In this document: piece by piece, positions 16,695 through 26,940 of the stretch | Position numbering within the stretch: the stretch's first letter is position 1 | How the letters are laid out: each line of letters opens with the position of its first letter | NCBI GenBank assembly: GCA_003240695.1 | Contig: QFNC01000012.1 | Coordinates: 1 to 64,000 of the forward strand | Direction of reading: 5' to 3' | DNA: 64,000 nucleotides | Origin: Pseudoxanthomonas suwonensis | GTDB lineage: Bacteria; Pseudomonadota; Gammaproteobacteria; Xanthomonadales; Xanthomonadaceae | Translations under genes and position numbers: made by a program | The notes under the pieces: generated by a model | The model's input: the letters and a program-made list of their open reading frames with translations, nothing else | Told to the model about the DNA's origin: nothing | The model's database searches: none

Positions 16695-17921
16695 ATGAGC
16701 GAGCGTTTCACCCCGACCCAACTGCTGCGGTTCGCCGGCCTGTTCATCTGGGCCACGATCGGTCTGCCGCTGTGGCTGCTCAGCCATGCCCAACCCGGCG
16801 ATGCAAGCGGAGGAGATCTCCCGCAGCCTGCCGAAGCCATCGGCTTCGAGCCTTGGGTGGTCTGGCTGGTGGCCGGCGCCAGCTACGCCTGGCTGACCCG
16901 GGCGCTGGGCGTGCGCCAGACGCGCTGGGCGGACTACGTGCTGCTGGCCGTGCTGGTGGCGAGCGCTGTCAGCCTGAGCCACTTCACCGCCAGCGGCCTG
17001 GGCAGTCTGCTGCTGATGGTCGCTGCCTGCGTGTTGCCCTGGCTGCTGCCGCTGTCGCTGGGCGTGGCCGTGCTGGCGATCAGCGAACTGGTGATCGTGC
17101 CGGTGTACATGCGCGGCGTGGGCATGTCGCTGGTCGAAGCACTGATGCAGGCGATGGTGTACTTGGGCGTGACCGGGTTCGTGTTCGCGACCAGCCTGGT
17201 GGCGCGGCAGCAGGCGCATGCGCGGGAGGAACAGCGCCGTTTGAATGCCGAACTGCGCGCCACCCGCGCGCTGCTGGCCGAAAGCGTGCGCGTGAACGAA
17301 CGCACCCGCATCGCCCGCGAACTGCACGACCTGCTGGGGCATCATCTCACCGCGCTCAGCATGAACCTGGAAGTGGCCGGGCACCTGACCCAGGGCTCCG
17401 CCCAGGAACACGTGACCCAGGCGCACACGCTGGCCAAGCTGCTGCTGTCGGACGTGCGCGAGGCGGTCAGCCAGCTGCGCGACAGCGACGCGATCGACAT
17501 GGCCGCGTCGCTGCGGTTGCTGGCCGGCAACGTGCCGAATCTGGACATCGACATGACCATGCCGGATCCCTTCACCCTCGACGACGCCGAGCTGGCGCAC
17601 GTGATCCTGCGCTGCACCCAGGAAATCATCACCAATACCATCCGCCACGCCCAGGCCACGTCGCTGCGGCTGCACTACGTCCGCGATGCCGACGGCATCG
17701 GCCTGCAGGCCCGCGATGATGGCCGCGGCAGTGCGGAAGTGCCATCCGGCAATGGCCTGCGCGGCATGCGCGAGCGCGTGCAGGCGCGTGGCGGGCGGAT
17801 GACCGTCGACACCAGTCCCGGCGCCGGCTTCGCGCTGGCGTTGTGGATTCCCCATGCGCCGATGCCGGCGGTGACCGCCGTTCCGGCACCCACACGCCCT
17901 GCGGGGCAGGAGGCTTCATGA
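16695..17921 (+). CDS. Sensor histidine kinase, DesK/NarL type
   Basis: This 408-residue membrane kinase has about five or six hydrophobic segments over residues 10-170, a short coiled linker, a HisKA_3 dimerisation domain with ERTRIARELHDLLGHH (phospho-acceptor near residue 211), and a C-terminal ATPase domain with ITNTIRHAQA and GNGLRGMRERV. This is the architecture of DesK-like sensors that respond to membrane state. No separate periplasmic sensor domain is seen. The stop overlaps the response regulator start by ATGA, a typical two-component pair. The start at 16695 was preferred to 16668. Confidence 0.92.
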   Translation: MSERFTPTQLLRFAGLFIWATIGLPLWLLSHAQPGDASGGDLPQPAEAIGFEPWVVWLVAGASYAWLTRALGVRQTRWADYVLLAVLVASAVSLSHFTASGLGSLLLMVAACVLPWLLPLSLGVAVLAISELVIVPVYMRGVGMSLVEALMQAMVYLGVTGFVFATSLVARQQAHAREEQRRLNAELRATRALLAESVRVNERTRIARELHDLLGHHLTALSMNLEVAGHLTQGSAQEHVTQAHTLAKLLLSDVREAVSQLRDSDAIDMAASLRLLAGNVPNLDIDMTMPDPFTLDDAELAHVILRCTQEIITNTIRHAQATSLRLHYVRDADGIGLQARDDGRGSAEVPSGNGLRGMRERVQARGGRMTVDTSPGAGFALALWIPHAPMPAVTAVPAPTRPAGQEAS

Positions 17922-18559
17922 TCCGCGTCTGCATCGTCGACGACCAGACCCTGGTGCGTCAGGGCGTCCGCTCGCTGCTGGCGCTGGCCGAGGGCATCGA
18001 GGTGGTGGCCGAAGCCAGCGACGGCCGTGAGGCACTGACAGTGATCCCCGAATCCCGGCCGGACGTGGTGCTGATGGACATGCGCATGCCGGCCATGTCG
18101 GGGCTGGAGGCGATCCAGGCGCTGGCCCGGATCGGACTGCTGCCGCCCACCATCATCCTGACCACCTTCGACGACGACGATCTGGTGCTGGCCGGCATCA
18201 AGGCCGGTGCCAAGGGCTATCTGCTGAAGGACGTGTCGCTGGAGCAGCTGGTCGGCGCCATCCAGACGGTGGCCGGTGGGGGCTCGCTGGTGCAGCCGGC
18301 GGTGACCCAGCGGCTGCTGACCGGGCTGGAAAACCTGCGCACCGGCTTCGTCAGCCTGGAGCAGCCGGATCCGCTGACCGAGCGCGAAACCGAGATCCTG
18401 CGGCTGATGGCATCGGGTTTTTCCAACAAGGAGATCGCCAATTCCCTGAACGTGGCCGAGGGCACCATCAAGAACCACGTGTCCAACATTCTCAGCAAGC
18501 TTGGCGTGCGCGATCGCACCCGGGCGGTGCTGAAGGCGTTCGAGTTGAAGCTGGTCTGA
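17918..18559 (+). CDS. NarL/FixJ-type response regulator
   Basis: This 213-residue regulator has a receiver domain (phospho-acceptor D54 in VVLMDMRMPAMSG, conserved lysine in GYLLKD) and a C-terminal LuxR-type helix-turn-helix (LTERETEILRLMASGFSNKEIA and GTIKNHVSNILSKL). It is translationally coupled to the histidine kinase. Targets are not known. The following SRPBCC gene is a possible member of the regulated unit, though it starts 170 bases later with its own ribosome-binding site. Confidence 0.95.
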   Translation: MIRVCIVDDQTLVRQGVRSLLALAEGIEVVAEASDGREALTVIPESRPDVVLMDMRMPAMSGLEAIQALARIGLLPPTIILTTFDDDDLVLAGIKAGAKGYLLKDVSLEQLVGAIQTVAGGGSLVQPAVTQRLLTGLENLRTGFVSLEQPDPLTERETEILRLMASGFSNKEIANSLNVAEGTIKNHVSNILSKLGVRDRTRAVLKAFELKLV

Positions 18560-18729
18560 GCCGACCGGTCCTGCCGATAACCGGTGACGGCTGCGTGCAG
18601 GCCGCGTGACAGCGGGATGACGGCAGCGGCTGCCGGTTGGCGGACATCTCGCCGGTGGCGCCGCAACTTGCTACGATTGCCGATCTGTGTCCCCGGAACG
18701 GCCTTAAGCAGGTCGTGGAGAACTCCTGA

Positions 18730-19818
18730 ATGATCCGTTTGATCGAGTTGTTGATTTCCATGGTCATCGTCGCGGCCGTGTTCCTGCTGGTCGCGATCGT
18801 GCTGCCCAGTTCGCGGCATCTGGAAGAGACGGTGGAAACCAACCGCAGGATGACGATCGTCTACGACACCCTGAACAGCTTCCACCGGTTCAAGGACTGG
18901 AGTCCGCTGGCCCTGCGCGACCCGAAGATACAGTTGGAGAAGTCCGGCCCGGAAGCTGGCAAGGGCGCGCGCCTGCAGTACACATCGACCGTGGACAGCA
19001 TCGGCTCGGGAGCCTACGAAATCACCGATTCGGTGCCGGGCGATCACGTAGCCATGTCCATCGACAACCAGGCCCGTGGCGCCAACAAGCGCACCGAGTT
19101 CAAGCTGGAGCACACCGGCCGCAACAACCGCAACGTCAAGATCACCCAGACCTACGACGTGGACTACGGCTGGAACCTGCTGGGCCGCTACGCCGGCCTG
19201 TACGTCAGCAGCAACGTGGGCGATGACATGCAGCTGGGCCTGACCCGGCTGGTGAGCATGCTGGCGTCGGTGCCCAACGTGGATTACCGCATGGAAGGCA
19301 GCACGCTGACCGACCTGAAGATGGACCAGCGCCCGGCCGAAGACCTGCTGGTGGTGAATGCCGGCGCGGTGATGCGCGACAACGACGCCATCATGCAGTC
19401 GATGAAGCAGAACATGGAATGGATCAACCGCGCCATCGCGGCCAACAACCTGGAAGCGGCCGGCCCGATGCGCATCATCACCACCGAACTGAGCCGTGAC
19501 CACTACACCTTCGACGTGGCCGTGCCGGTGCGCCGCAAGGGCGCCACGCCCGATGCCGCCAGTGCCGCGATGACCGACCTGAAGCTGAGCAGCCCGGTGA
19601 CCTACCTGCGCAACGAACCCTCGCGCGTCGCCACGGCCAGGTTCACCGGACACATGGCGGGTCTGGAAAACGTGCGCAATGCCCTGCGTGCCTGGGCGAT
19701 GACCCAGGGGGAGTCGCTGACCGACCGTCCCTACGAGATCTACACCGGCGGCATCGACAAGGCCTTCAGCCAGGACGGGGTTGGCGAATACCAGGTGATC
19801 TGGGCCGCACAGGGCTGA
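18730..19818 (+). CDS. Membrane-anchored SRPBCC/GyrI-like domain protein
   Basis: This 362-residue protein has one N-terminal membrane helix (about residues 5-27), then a polyketide cyclase/dehydrase-like SRPBCC region containing FKDWSPLALRDPKI and an SRPBCC-type lipid or ligand cavity pattern, and a C-terminal half that resembles GyrI-like effector-binding domains (VRNALRAWAMTQGESLTDRPYEIY). The ligand is unknown. The start has a GGAG site. It follows a two-component pair of the DesK type, which is compatible with an envelope-stress role, but this is inference. Confidence 0.75.
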   Translation: MIRLIELLISMVIVAAVFLLVAIVLPSSRHLEETVETNRRMTIVYDTLNSFHRFKDWSPLALRDPKIQLEKSGPEAGKGARLQYTSTVDSIGSGAYEITDSVPGDHVAMSIDNQARGANKRTEFKLEHTGRNNRNVKITQTYDVDYGWNLLGRYAGLYVSSNVGDDMQLGLTRLVSMLASVPNVDYRMEGSTLTDLKMDQRPAEDLLVVNAGAVMRDNDAIMQSMKQNMEWINRAIAANNLEAAGPMRIITTELSRDHYTFDVAVPVRRKGATPDAASAAMTDLKLSSPVTYLRNEPSRVATARFTGHMAGLENVRNALRAWAMTQGESLTDRPYEIYTGGIDKAFSQDGVGEYQVIWAAQG

Positions 19819-20177
19819 TCGGCTCGTGCATTCCCGCCCGCGGGCTGCTCTGCACGACCTGGCGGGCGGTGACGCGCGCGGGTGACGTGAATCTGCGATC
19901 ATGGCGACTTCTCTCCTCGTGAAGTCGTTGGCGTGCCGGTTCTTGGCAAGCAGTTCGGACGCTGCAGCAACGGCAACGCAGGTGCCCGTGGCGGGACGCT
20001 ACCGCAGGCCGATTTCGCGCGTGACTGCGGTCGCTGGCTGCGTGGCGACGAGGTCGCGGCGCTCGTCGACGCCGCCTGAGTGTGTGTGCGTCGACACGTT
20101 ATGATCGCTCGTGGCGGATGCGGCGATGATGCCGTGTCCGCTGCCGGTTTCAACAGCAGCACATCGGAGTGGATGGA
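19819..20177. other. Intergenic region with one weak short frame
   Basis: No convincing gene is seen in these 359 bases. A plus-strand frame from about 19893 to a stop near 20079 reads DFSPREVVGVPVLGKQFG and ends LRGDEVAALVDAA, which has protein-like composition but no ATG, and it could be a remnant. Imperfect GC-rich inverted repeats just after the SRPBCC stop (about 19835-19872) lack a T tract. The ribosome-binding GGAG for the next gene is at 20166-20169. Confidence 0.4.
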
Positions 20178-21023
20178 ATGAGGGATGATCCGTCACAGGC
20201 CAAGCCGCCGGGGTTGCCGCACTCCCTGCCCCCGCCGCTGATGCCGCGCGCTTCCACTGCAGCGCCGGAGCCGGCCACGCGCTGTGCCAACTGCGATCGA
20301 CCCATCGATGGCGAGGCGCAACGCTACTGCCCGGCCTGCGGCCAACCCACGCCGGCGCAGCGCATCGGCTGGCGGTTTCTGGCTAGGGAAATCGCCAATG
20401 GCGTGCTGCCGGCGGATCGCGGCTTCGTGCACTCGTTGCTGCGGCTGTTCTGGAAGCCGGGGCACTTCATCCGCGGCTACATCCACGGCAGGCGCGCGGG
20501 CTTCACCAAGCCGCAGATCATGGTGACGATGACTGCCGCTATGCTGCTGCTGTGGAGCCGGTTCCTGCTTGGCAGCGATCCGTTTCCGGAGGTGGGCAAC
20601 GCGTCCGGCGGCGCTGCCGCATTCGAGCAGGGCCTGACCCGCTGGGCGAACAGCAACTTCGCCGTGTTCAGCCTGTTGCTGCTGCCGGTGCAGGCGGCTG
20701 CATTCAGGCTGGTGTTCCCACGCACCGGTGGATTCAGCTACCCGGAATGGCTGGCGATCACCGCGCTGCTGATCGCGCAGGCCAACGTGCTGTGGGCGCT
20801 GCTGCTGCCGCTGCAGAAATGGATGCCGGGCGCCATGGCCATCATCACGCTGGTGATCGTCGGGTGCAACACGATCAGTCTGGTGCAGCTGTTCGATGTT
20901 CAGTCCGCGTGGAAGACTTTTTGGCGGTCTCTGGCCGGATACGCGCTGTACCTGCTGACCTACCTGCTGATCCTGAGCGTCATCACTGTGGTGGCAATGG
21001 CCGTGCTCGGATACCGCGCATGA
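20178..21023 (+). CDS. DUF3667 family membrane protein with zinc ribbon
   Basis: This protein of 281 residues opens with a proline-rich leader and a zinc ribbon (CANCDRPIDGEAQRYCPACG, near residues 37-56), followed by a helical segment GRRAGFTKPQIM and four or five membrane helices. The pattern fits the DUF3667 family of unknown function. The ATG at 20178 is preceded by GGAG 8 bases upstream and is preferred over the GTG at 20169. No functional link to its neighbours is visible. Confidence 0.8.
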   Translation: MRDDPSQAKPPGLPHSLPPPLMPRASTAAPEPATRCANCDRPIDGEAQRYCPACGQPTPAQRIGWRFLAREIANGVLPADRGFVHSLLRLFWKPGHFIRGYIHGRRAGFTKPQIMVTMTAAMLLLWSRFLLGSDPFPEVGNASGGAAAFEQGLTRWANSNFAVFSLLLLPVQAAAFRLVFPRTGGFSYPEWLAITALLIAQANVLWALLLPLQKWMPGAMAIITLVIVGCNTISLVQLFDVQSAWKTFWRSLAGYALYLLTYLLILSVITVVAMAVLGYRA

Positions 21024-21099
21024 GCAGCAGCGGCCTCCTCACCGGTGTCGGTCTACCGCGTCGCGAAGTGTGCCGTGCCGGCCGGCCTTGACCACGCCA

Positions 21100-21759
21100 T
21101 CAGCAGCCAGTGAGGGCGGGAATCAGGCCGCTCCAGTTGCCTCCTTTCACGTCGACGTCGTAGATATTGCCTTCGGTTTCGACGTCCACCTCCTTGAACA
21201 GGCTCTTCTCGCGCGCGAGGGAATATTGCTGGGTTTCGTAGTAGTCGACCCTGCCACCATAGTTGCCATAACCGGAACCCGTATAGACGTCCCGGGACTT
21301 GCCCTGGTTGAACGCGTGCGTGACCATGATGAGGTACTTGCCGGGCTTGATTTCGGGGATGCGGAACCGCCCATTTTCATCGGTCTGCGAATCGATCCGG
21401 ATATTCCAGACCTGCTCGGGAAGTCCTTCGTACTGCTTCTTCTTGTTCCTGGACTTCCATAGCTGGACCCACTCCTCCAGGTAGGCGGTGCGCGGGAACA
21501 GCCAGACGTCAGTGTTCCGGGCCGGATAGACCATGCCGTCGTACTTCGAGCAGACCTCGCCCTGGATCGTGGCGGTACCCCGCTCCAGCGCACTGCGTGC
21601 CTGAGCCTCGTCGAACGGTGATTTTGGCGTGAGAGCGATCGGCTTCGGCCTGGCGGCTTCATCCTGCTCGGCCATTGAAGGCACCACGCGAACCTGCGCA
21701 TGGGCCGACAGACAAGGCAGCAGTGCGAGTATCAGGCAACAGGCGCGTTTCAAGTGCAA
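21100..21759 (-). CDS. Exported protein with carboxypeptidase-regulatory-like segment
   Basis: This is a secreted or periplasmic protein of about 219 residues. The N-terminus LKRACCLILALLPCLSAHAQ is a signal peptide. The mature part includes TDENGRFRIPEIKPGKYLI, the beta-sandwich signature of carboxypeptidase-regulatory-like or SdrD-B-like domains, and several tyrosine-rich strands. No ATG fits: an upstream ATG at 21903 would overlap pyrF and add unrelated residues, so I infer a TTG start (21759 or 21753). Function unknown. It lies 61 bases downstream of pyrF on the same strand. Confidence 0.65.
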   Translation of the reverse strand: MHLKRACCLILALLPCLSAHAQVRVVPSMAEQDEAARPKPIALTPKSPFDEAQARSALERGTATIQGEVCSKYDGMVYPARNTDVWLFPRTAYLEEWVQLWKSRNKKKQYEGLPEQVWNIRIDSQTDENGRFRIPEIKPGKYLIMVTHAFNQGKSRDVYTGSGYGNYGGRVDYYETQQYSLAREKSLFKEVDVETEGNIYDVDVKGGNWSGLIPALTGC

Positions 21760-21820
21760 TCGTCCCCAGTCTGGAGGCGCAATCGCACATCGGGATGCAA
21801 TGGCGGTGAAGCCGCGCCAT

Positions 21821-22654
21821 TCAACGATGGCGGTTGATCCGATCACGCAGCTCGCGGGCTGAATCGGCGGCGGCGTCGGCAAAACCGTCGCCGGATGCGG
21901 CATACAGAATGGCGCGCGAGACGTTGATCATCAGCCCGGTGCCGTCGGCGCTCGTGCCGTTGCGCACCACCGCTTCGACATCGCCGCCCTGCGTGCCGAT
22001 GCCCGGCACCAACAAAGGCATGTCGCCGACGATGCCGCGGATGCTCTTCAAGGCTTCCGGATACGTGGCGCCGACAACCAGCGCGCAGTTGCCGCCGGCG
22101 TTCCAGTGCTGTGAGGCAACCGTGCGGGCGATGCGCTGGTACAGCGGCTCGCGATCGCCGGTTCCATCGGATACCAGCATGTCCTGGAAATCGCGCGCAC
22201 CCGGGTTGCTGGTATGGCACAGGAAGATGCAGCCCCGGTCGTTGCGCTGCAGGAAAGGCTGGGCGGAATCGAACCCCATGTACGGGTTCAATGTCACCGC
22301 GTCCGCGCCGTAGCGGTCGAAGGCCTCCACCGCGTACTGCTCGGCGGTGCTGCCGATGTCGCCGCGCTTGGCATCCAGGATCACCGGCACGTCGGGATGG
22401 GCCGCGTTGAGATGGGCGATCAGCCGCTGAAGCTGGGCCTCGCCGGTGTTGTGCGCGGCGAAATGGGCGATCTGCGGCTTGAATGCGCAGGCGAATTCGG
22501 CAGTTGCATCGGCGATGGATGCGCAGAAAGCGAACAGGGCGTCCTCGTCGTCGACGAAGGCATCGGGAAATCGTGCCGGATCCGGATCCAGCCCGACGCA
22601 CAGAAGGGTGTCGGCCTGGTGCCAGCGCTTGCGCAGTGTGTCGATGAATCCCAT
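21821..22654 (-). CDS. pyrF: Orotidine 5'-phosphate decarboxylase (type 2)
   Basis: PyrF makes UMP from OMP in pyrimidine synthesis. The 277-residue length and the LDAKRGDIGSTAEQYA motif (catalytic Asp-Lys-Asp) with LLCVGLDPDPARFP at the N-terminus place it in the longer type 2 class, found for example in mycobacteria and Myxococcus and common in Xanthomonadaceae. The C-terminal phosphate loop is PGIGTQGGD. It follows ettA by 49 bases on the minus strand. Confidence 0.95.
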   Translation of the reverse strand: MGFIDTLRKRWHQADTLLCVGLDPDPARFPDAFVDDEDALFAFCASIADATAEFACAFKPQIAHFAAHNTGEAQLQRLIAHLNAAHPDVPVILDAKRGDIGSTAEQYAVEAFDRYGADAVTLNPYMGFDSAQPFLQRNDRGCIFLCHTSNPGARDFQDMLVSDGTGDREPLYQRIARTVASQHWNAGGNCALVVGATYPEALKSIRGIVGDMPLLVPGIGTQGGDVEAVVRNGTSADGTGLMINVSRAILYAASGDGFADAAADSARELRDRINRHR

Positions 22655-22703
22655 GTCGCATCCTCGCAGATGAGGACGCCCGCAGGCGCGGGCGTCGTGT
22701 GCA

Positions 22704-24362
<1,659 letters not shown>

Positions 24363-24429
24363 GCGGACTCCGGAAACGGCGCCGTTGCGCTGGCGCAGCC
24401 AGCCGGCCCTGGGAAGAGTGGGACGCGGC

Positions 24430-24435
24430 ATTATA
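24430..24435 (-). promoter_or_regulatory. -10 box for ettA
   Basis: TATAAT on the minus strand matches the sigma70 -10 consensus exactly and would start a leader of about 60 bases before the ettA ATG. The -35 region is weak. Confidence 0.5.
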
Positions 24436-24548
24436 CGGCGCGTGCACGAGCCGTGCCCCTGGCTGAATGCGTTTGTCGGGGTCTGCCTGTGTTCATCATG
24501 CAATGCGGATAGTCGTCTCCATCGTCCGTTACCATCTGGAGAACCTGC

Positions 24549-25016
24549 ATGAAGACCCGTCTGTCAATCGCTGTGCTGACTGCTGCGATCGCGGCCATGA
24601 GCCTTGGCAATGCCGCGATTGCCAAGGAGAAGGATCGCGGTCACCACGGCCACCAGCAATCGCGCCAGCAGGATCGCCACGATCGGGATGACGATCGGCG
24701 CATCCGCAACTACCAGCCGCAGCCGGTCTGGCATCAGGGTGACCGTCGTCATGACGACCGCAGCCGCCGCTATCACCCGCAATCCGGCAAGTGGGACAAT
24801 GACCGGCGCGGACCGCCGTCGTGGGCCAAGGGCAAGGACTATCGTAGCTACGGCTACGACCGCGTGATCTACGTGCCGTATGCCGATTATCGCCGCTACG
24901 ACCTGTACGCTCCGCGCGATGGCTACCGCTGGGTACGCGACGATTCCGGCCACTACCTGCTGGTGTCGCTCGCGTCGGGCATCATCAGCGACATCCTGTA
25001 TCGCCACGGTCTGTAG
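24549..25016 (+). CDS. RcnB family exported protein
   Basis: This 155-residue protein has a cleavable signal (MKTRLSIAVLTAAIAAMSLGNAAIA) followed by a strongly charged stretch rich in H, R, D and Q (residues about 27-90) and the RcnB core RVIYVPYADYRRYDLYAPRDGYRWVRDDSGHYLLV. RcnB proteins are periplasmic and, in E. coli, take part in nickel/cobalt homeostasis. The histidine-rich stretch could bind metal, but no metal exporter is adjacent. It is divergent from ettA and ends at a strong terminator. Confidence 0.8.
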   Translation: MKTRLSIAVLTAAIAAMSLGNAAIAKEKDRGHHGHQQSRQQDRHDRDDDRRIRNYQPQPVWHQGDRRHDDRSRRYHPQSGKWDNDRRGPPSWAKGKDYRSYGYDRVIYVPYADYRRYDLYAPRDGYRWVRDDSGHYLLVSLASGIISDILYRHGL

Positions 25017-25052
25017 GACGGATCGCTGGCATCGCCGGCCCAGCGGCCGCGG

Positions 25053-25078
25053 AACCGCCCTTTCGAGGGCGGTTTTTC
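25053..25078 (+). terminator. Rho-independent terminator after the rcnB-like gene
   Basis: AACCGCCC (25053-25060) pairs with GGGCGGTT (25067-25074) around a short TTTCGA loop and is followed by a T run. Confidence 0.88.
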
Positions 25079-25098
25079 GTTGCACGGACGGCTGCGCC

Positions 25099-25104
25099 TA
25101 GAAT
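25099..25104 (+). promoter_or_regulatory. -10 box for the glyA-rib operon
   Basis: TAGAAT stands 28 bases before the glyA ATG. The surrounding 15-mer CCTAGAATAGGCGGC recurs at the tRNA-Thr promoter (about 54724-54738), suggesting a common promoter style. No clear -35 at optimal spacing. Confidence 0.45.
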
Positions 25105-25131
25105 AGGCGGCTCACCCGCCGGGAGACGCCC

Positions 25132-26385
25132 ATGTTCCGCAAGGCAGACCGCATCGCCGACACCGACCCCGACCTGGCCCGCGCCATCGCCGACGAAGCA
25201 CGGCGACAGGAAGACCACGTCGAACTGATCGCGTCGGAGAACTACTGCAGCCCGCAGGTGATGCAAGCGCAGGGCAGCGTGCTGACCAACAAGTACGCGG
25301 AAGGCTATCCCGGCAAGCGTTACTACGGTGGCTGCGAATTCGTGGACGTGGCCGAGCAATTGGCCATCGACCGGCTGAAACAGCTGTACGACTGCGACTA
25401 CGCCAACGTGCAGCCGCATTCCGGGTCGCAGGCGAACCAGGCGGTGTACCTGTCGCTGCTGCAGCCGGGCGACCGCATCGTCGGCATGAGCCTGGCGCAT
25501 GGTGGCCACCTCACCCACGGCGCATCCGTCAACATCAGCGGCAGGCTGTTCGACGTGAAGCAGTACGGCGTGAACGATCAAGGCCTGATCGACTATGACG
25601 CGGTCGAGCGCATCTGCGCCGAGCATAGGCCGAAGATGGTGGTGGGCGGCTTCAGCGCGTATTCGCAGGTGGTGGACTGGGCGCGGATGCGCGCGATCGC
25701 CGACCGGGTGGGCGCGTATTTCTTCGTGGACATGGCCCATGTCGCCGGTCTGGTCGCGGCCGGCGTGTATCCCAGCCCGATGGCGCATGCGCACGTGGTG
25801 ACATCGACCACGCACAAGACCCTGCGCGGCCCGCGCGGCGGGATCATTGTCGCGCGCAATCCGGACGCGGACCTGCAGAAGAAGCTGCAGTCGATCGTGT
25901 TTCCGGGCATCCAGGGCGGGCCGCTGATGCATGTCATCGCGGCCAAGGCGGTGGCGTTCAAGGAGGCGCTGGATCCGGCCTTCAAGACCTACCAGCAGCA
26001 GGTGGTGAAGAATGCGCAGGCGATGGCGAACGCCATCATCGCGCGCGGCTACAGGATCGTGTCCGGCGGCACGCGGAATCACCTGATGCTGATCGATCTG
26101 ATCGGCAAGGGCGTGACCGGCAAGGATGCGGAAGCGGCACTGGGCCGTGCGCACATCACCGTGAACAAGAATGCAGTGCCCAACGATCCGCAGAAGCCGT
26201 TCGTGACCTCGGGTCTGCGCATCGGCACTCCGGCGGTGACGACCCGTGGCTACAACGAGCCGGAGTGCGTGGCGCTGGCCAACTGGATCTGCGACGTGCT
26301 GGACGCGCCCAACGATGACGTCGTCATCGCTGGGGTGCGCGGGAATGTCGAGAAGCAGTGCGCGCAATTCCCGGTGTACGCCTGA
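25132..26385 (+). CDS. glyA: Serine hydroxymethyltransferase
   Basis: GlyA interconverts serine and glycine with tetrahydrofolate, the main source of one-carbon units. The 417-residue enzyme has VELIASENYCSPQVMQAQGS near the N-terminus and the PLP lysine in TSTTHKTLRGPRGG near residue 230. It heads a plus-strand run glyA-nrdR-ribD-ribE-ribBA-ribH-nusB-thiL with gaps of 3-36 bases. GcvP, which works on the same glycine pool, is elsewhere in the window under glycine riboswitch control. Confidence 0.98.
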   Translation: MFRKADRIADTDPDLARAIADEARRQEDHVELIASENYCSPQVMQAQGSVLTNKYAEGYPGKRYYGGCEFVDVAEQLAIDRLKQLYDCDYANVQPHSGSQANQAVYLSLLQPGDRIVGMSLAHGGHLTHGASVNISGRLFDVKQYGVNDQGLIDYDAVERICAEHRPKMVVGGFSAYSQVVDWARMRAIADRVGAYFFVDMAHVAGLVAAGVYPSPMAHAHVVTSTTHKTLRGPRGGIIVARNPDADLQKKLQSIVFPGIQGGPLMHVIAAKAVAFKEALDPAFKTYQQQVVKNAQAMANAIIARGYRIVSGGTRNHLMLIDLIGKGVTGKDAEAALGRAHITVNKNAVPNDPQKPFVTSGLRIGTPAVTTRGYNEPECVALANWICDVLDAPNDDVVIAGVRGNVEKQCAQFPVYA

Positions 26386-26388
26386 GCC

Positions 26389-26907
26389 GTGCACTGTCCG
26401 TACTGCCAGCATGCCGACACCCGCGTGATCGACTCGCGGGTCAGCGACGACGGCGCCACGATCCGCCGGCGCCGCGGCTGCGAGGCCTGCGGCGAGCGCT
26501 TTTCCACGCTGGAAACCATCGAGCTGAAACTGCCGGCGATCATCAAGTCCGACGGTCGGCGCGAGCATTTCGATGCACGCAAGCTGCGCCACGGCTTCGA
26601 TCGCGCGCTGCACAAGCGGCCGGTGTCGGAGGAGCAGATCGAGGCGGCGGTGCGCGCGGTCGTCCACCAGCTGCGCATGACCACCGAACGCGAGCTGACC
26701 TCGCGCCGGGTGGGCGAATTCGTGATGGAGGAACTGCACAAGCTCGACCAGGTGGCCTTCGTCCGGTTCGCCTCGGTATACCGGGCGTTCGAGGACGTGG
26801 CCGATTTCCGCGAGGCCTTGGACAGCCTGGCGCGCGAGGTGCCCAGCGAAGGCCAGCTTCCGCTGCTGGGCGATGTCGCCGCGGACCGGAAGGCGAAAGA
26901 GCGATGA
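26389..26907 (+). CDS. nrdR: Transcriptional repressor NrdR
   Basis: NrdR represses ribonucleotide reductase genes in response to ATP/dATP. The 172-residue protein has an N-terminal zinc ribbon (CPYC near residue 3 and CEAC near residue 31) and an ATP-cone (KSDGRREHFDARKLRHGFDRAL). The start is a GTG, three bases after the glyA stop. The glyA-nrdR-ribD order is widely conserved in proteobacteria. Confidence 0.96.
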   Translation: MHCPYCQHADTRVIDSRVSDDGATIRRRRGCEACGERFSTLETIELKLPAIIKSDGRREHFDARKLRHGFDRALHKRPVSEEQIEAAVRAVVHQLRMTTERELTSRRVGEFVMEELHKLDQVAFVRFASVYRAFEDVADFREALDSLAREVPSEGQLPLLGDVAADRKAKER

Positions 26908-26940
26908 GAGTGATGACGGACCTGTCTGCGGGAGCGTGCC

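Noticed and set aside
19899..20196. Small genes in the 19.8-20.2 kb gap on either strand
   Set aside because: Frames lack good starts, ribosome-binding sites and conserved features. Only a weak remnant is noted.
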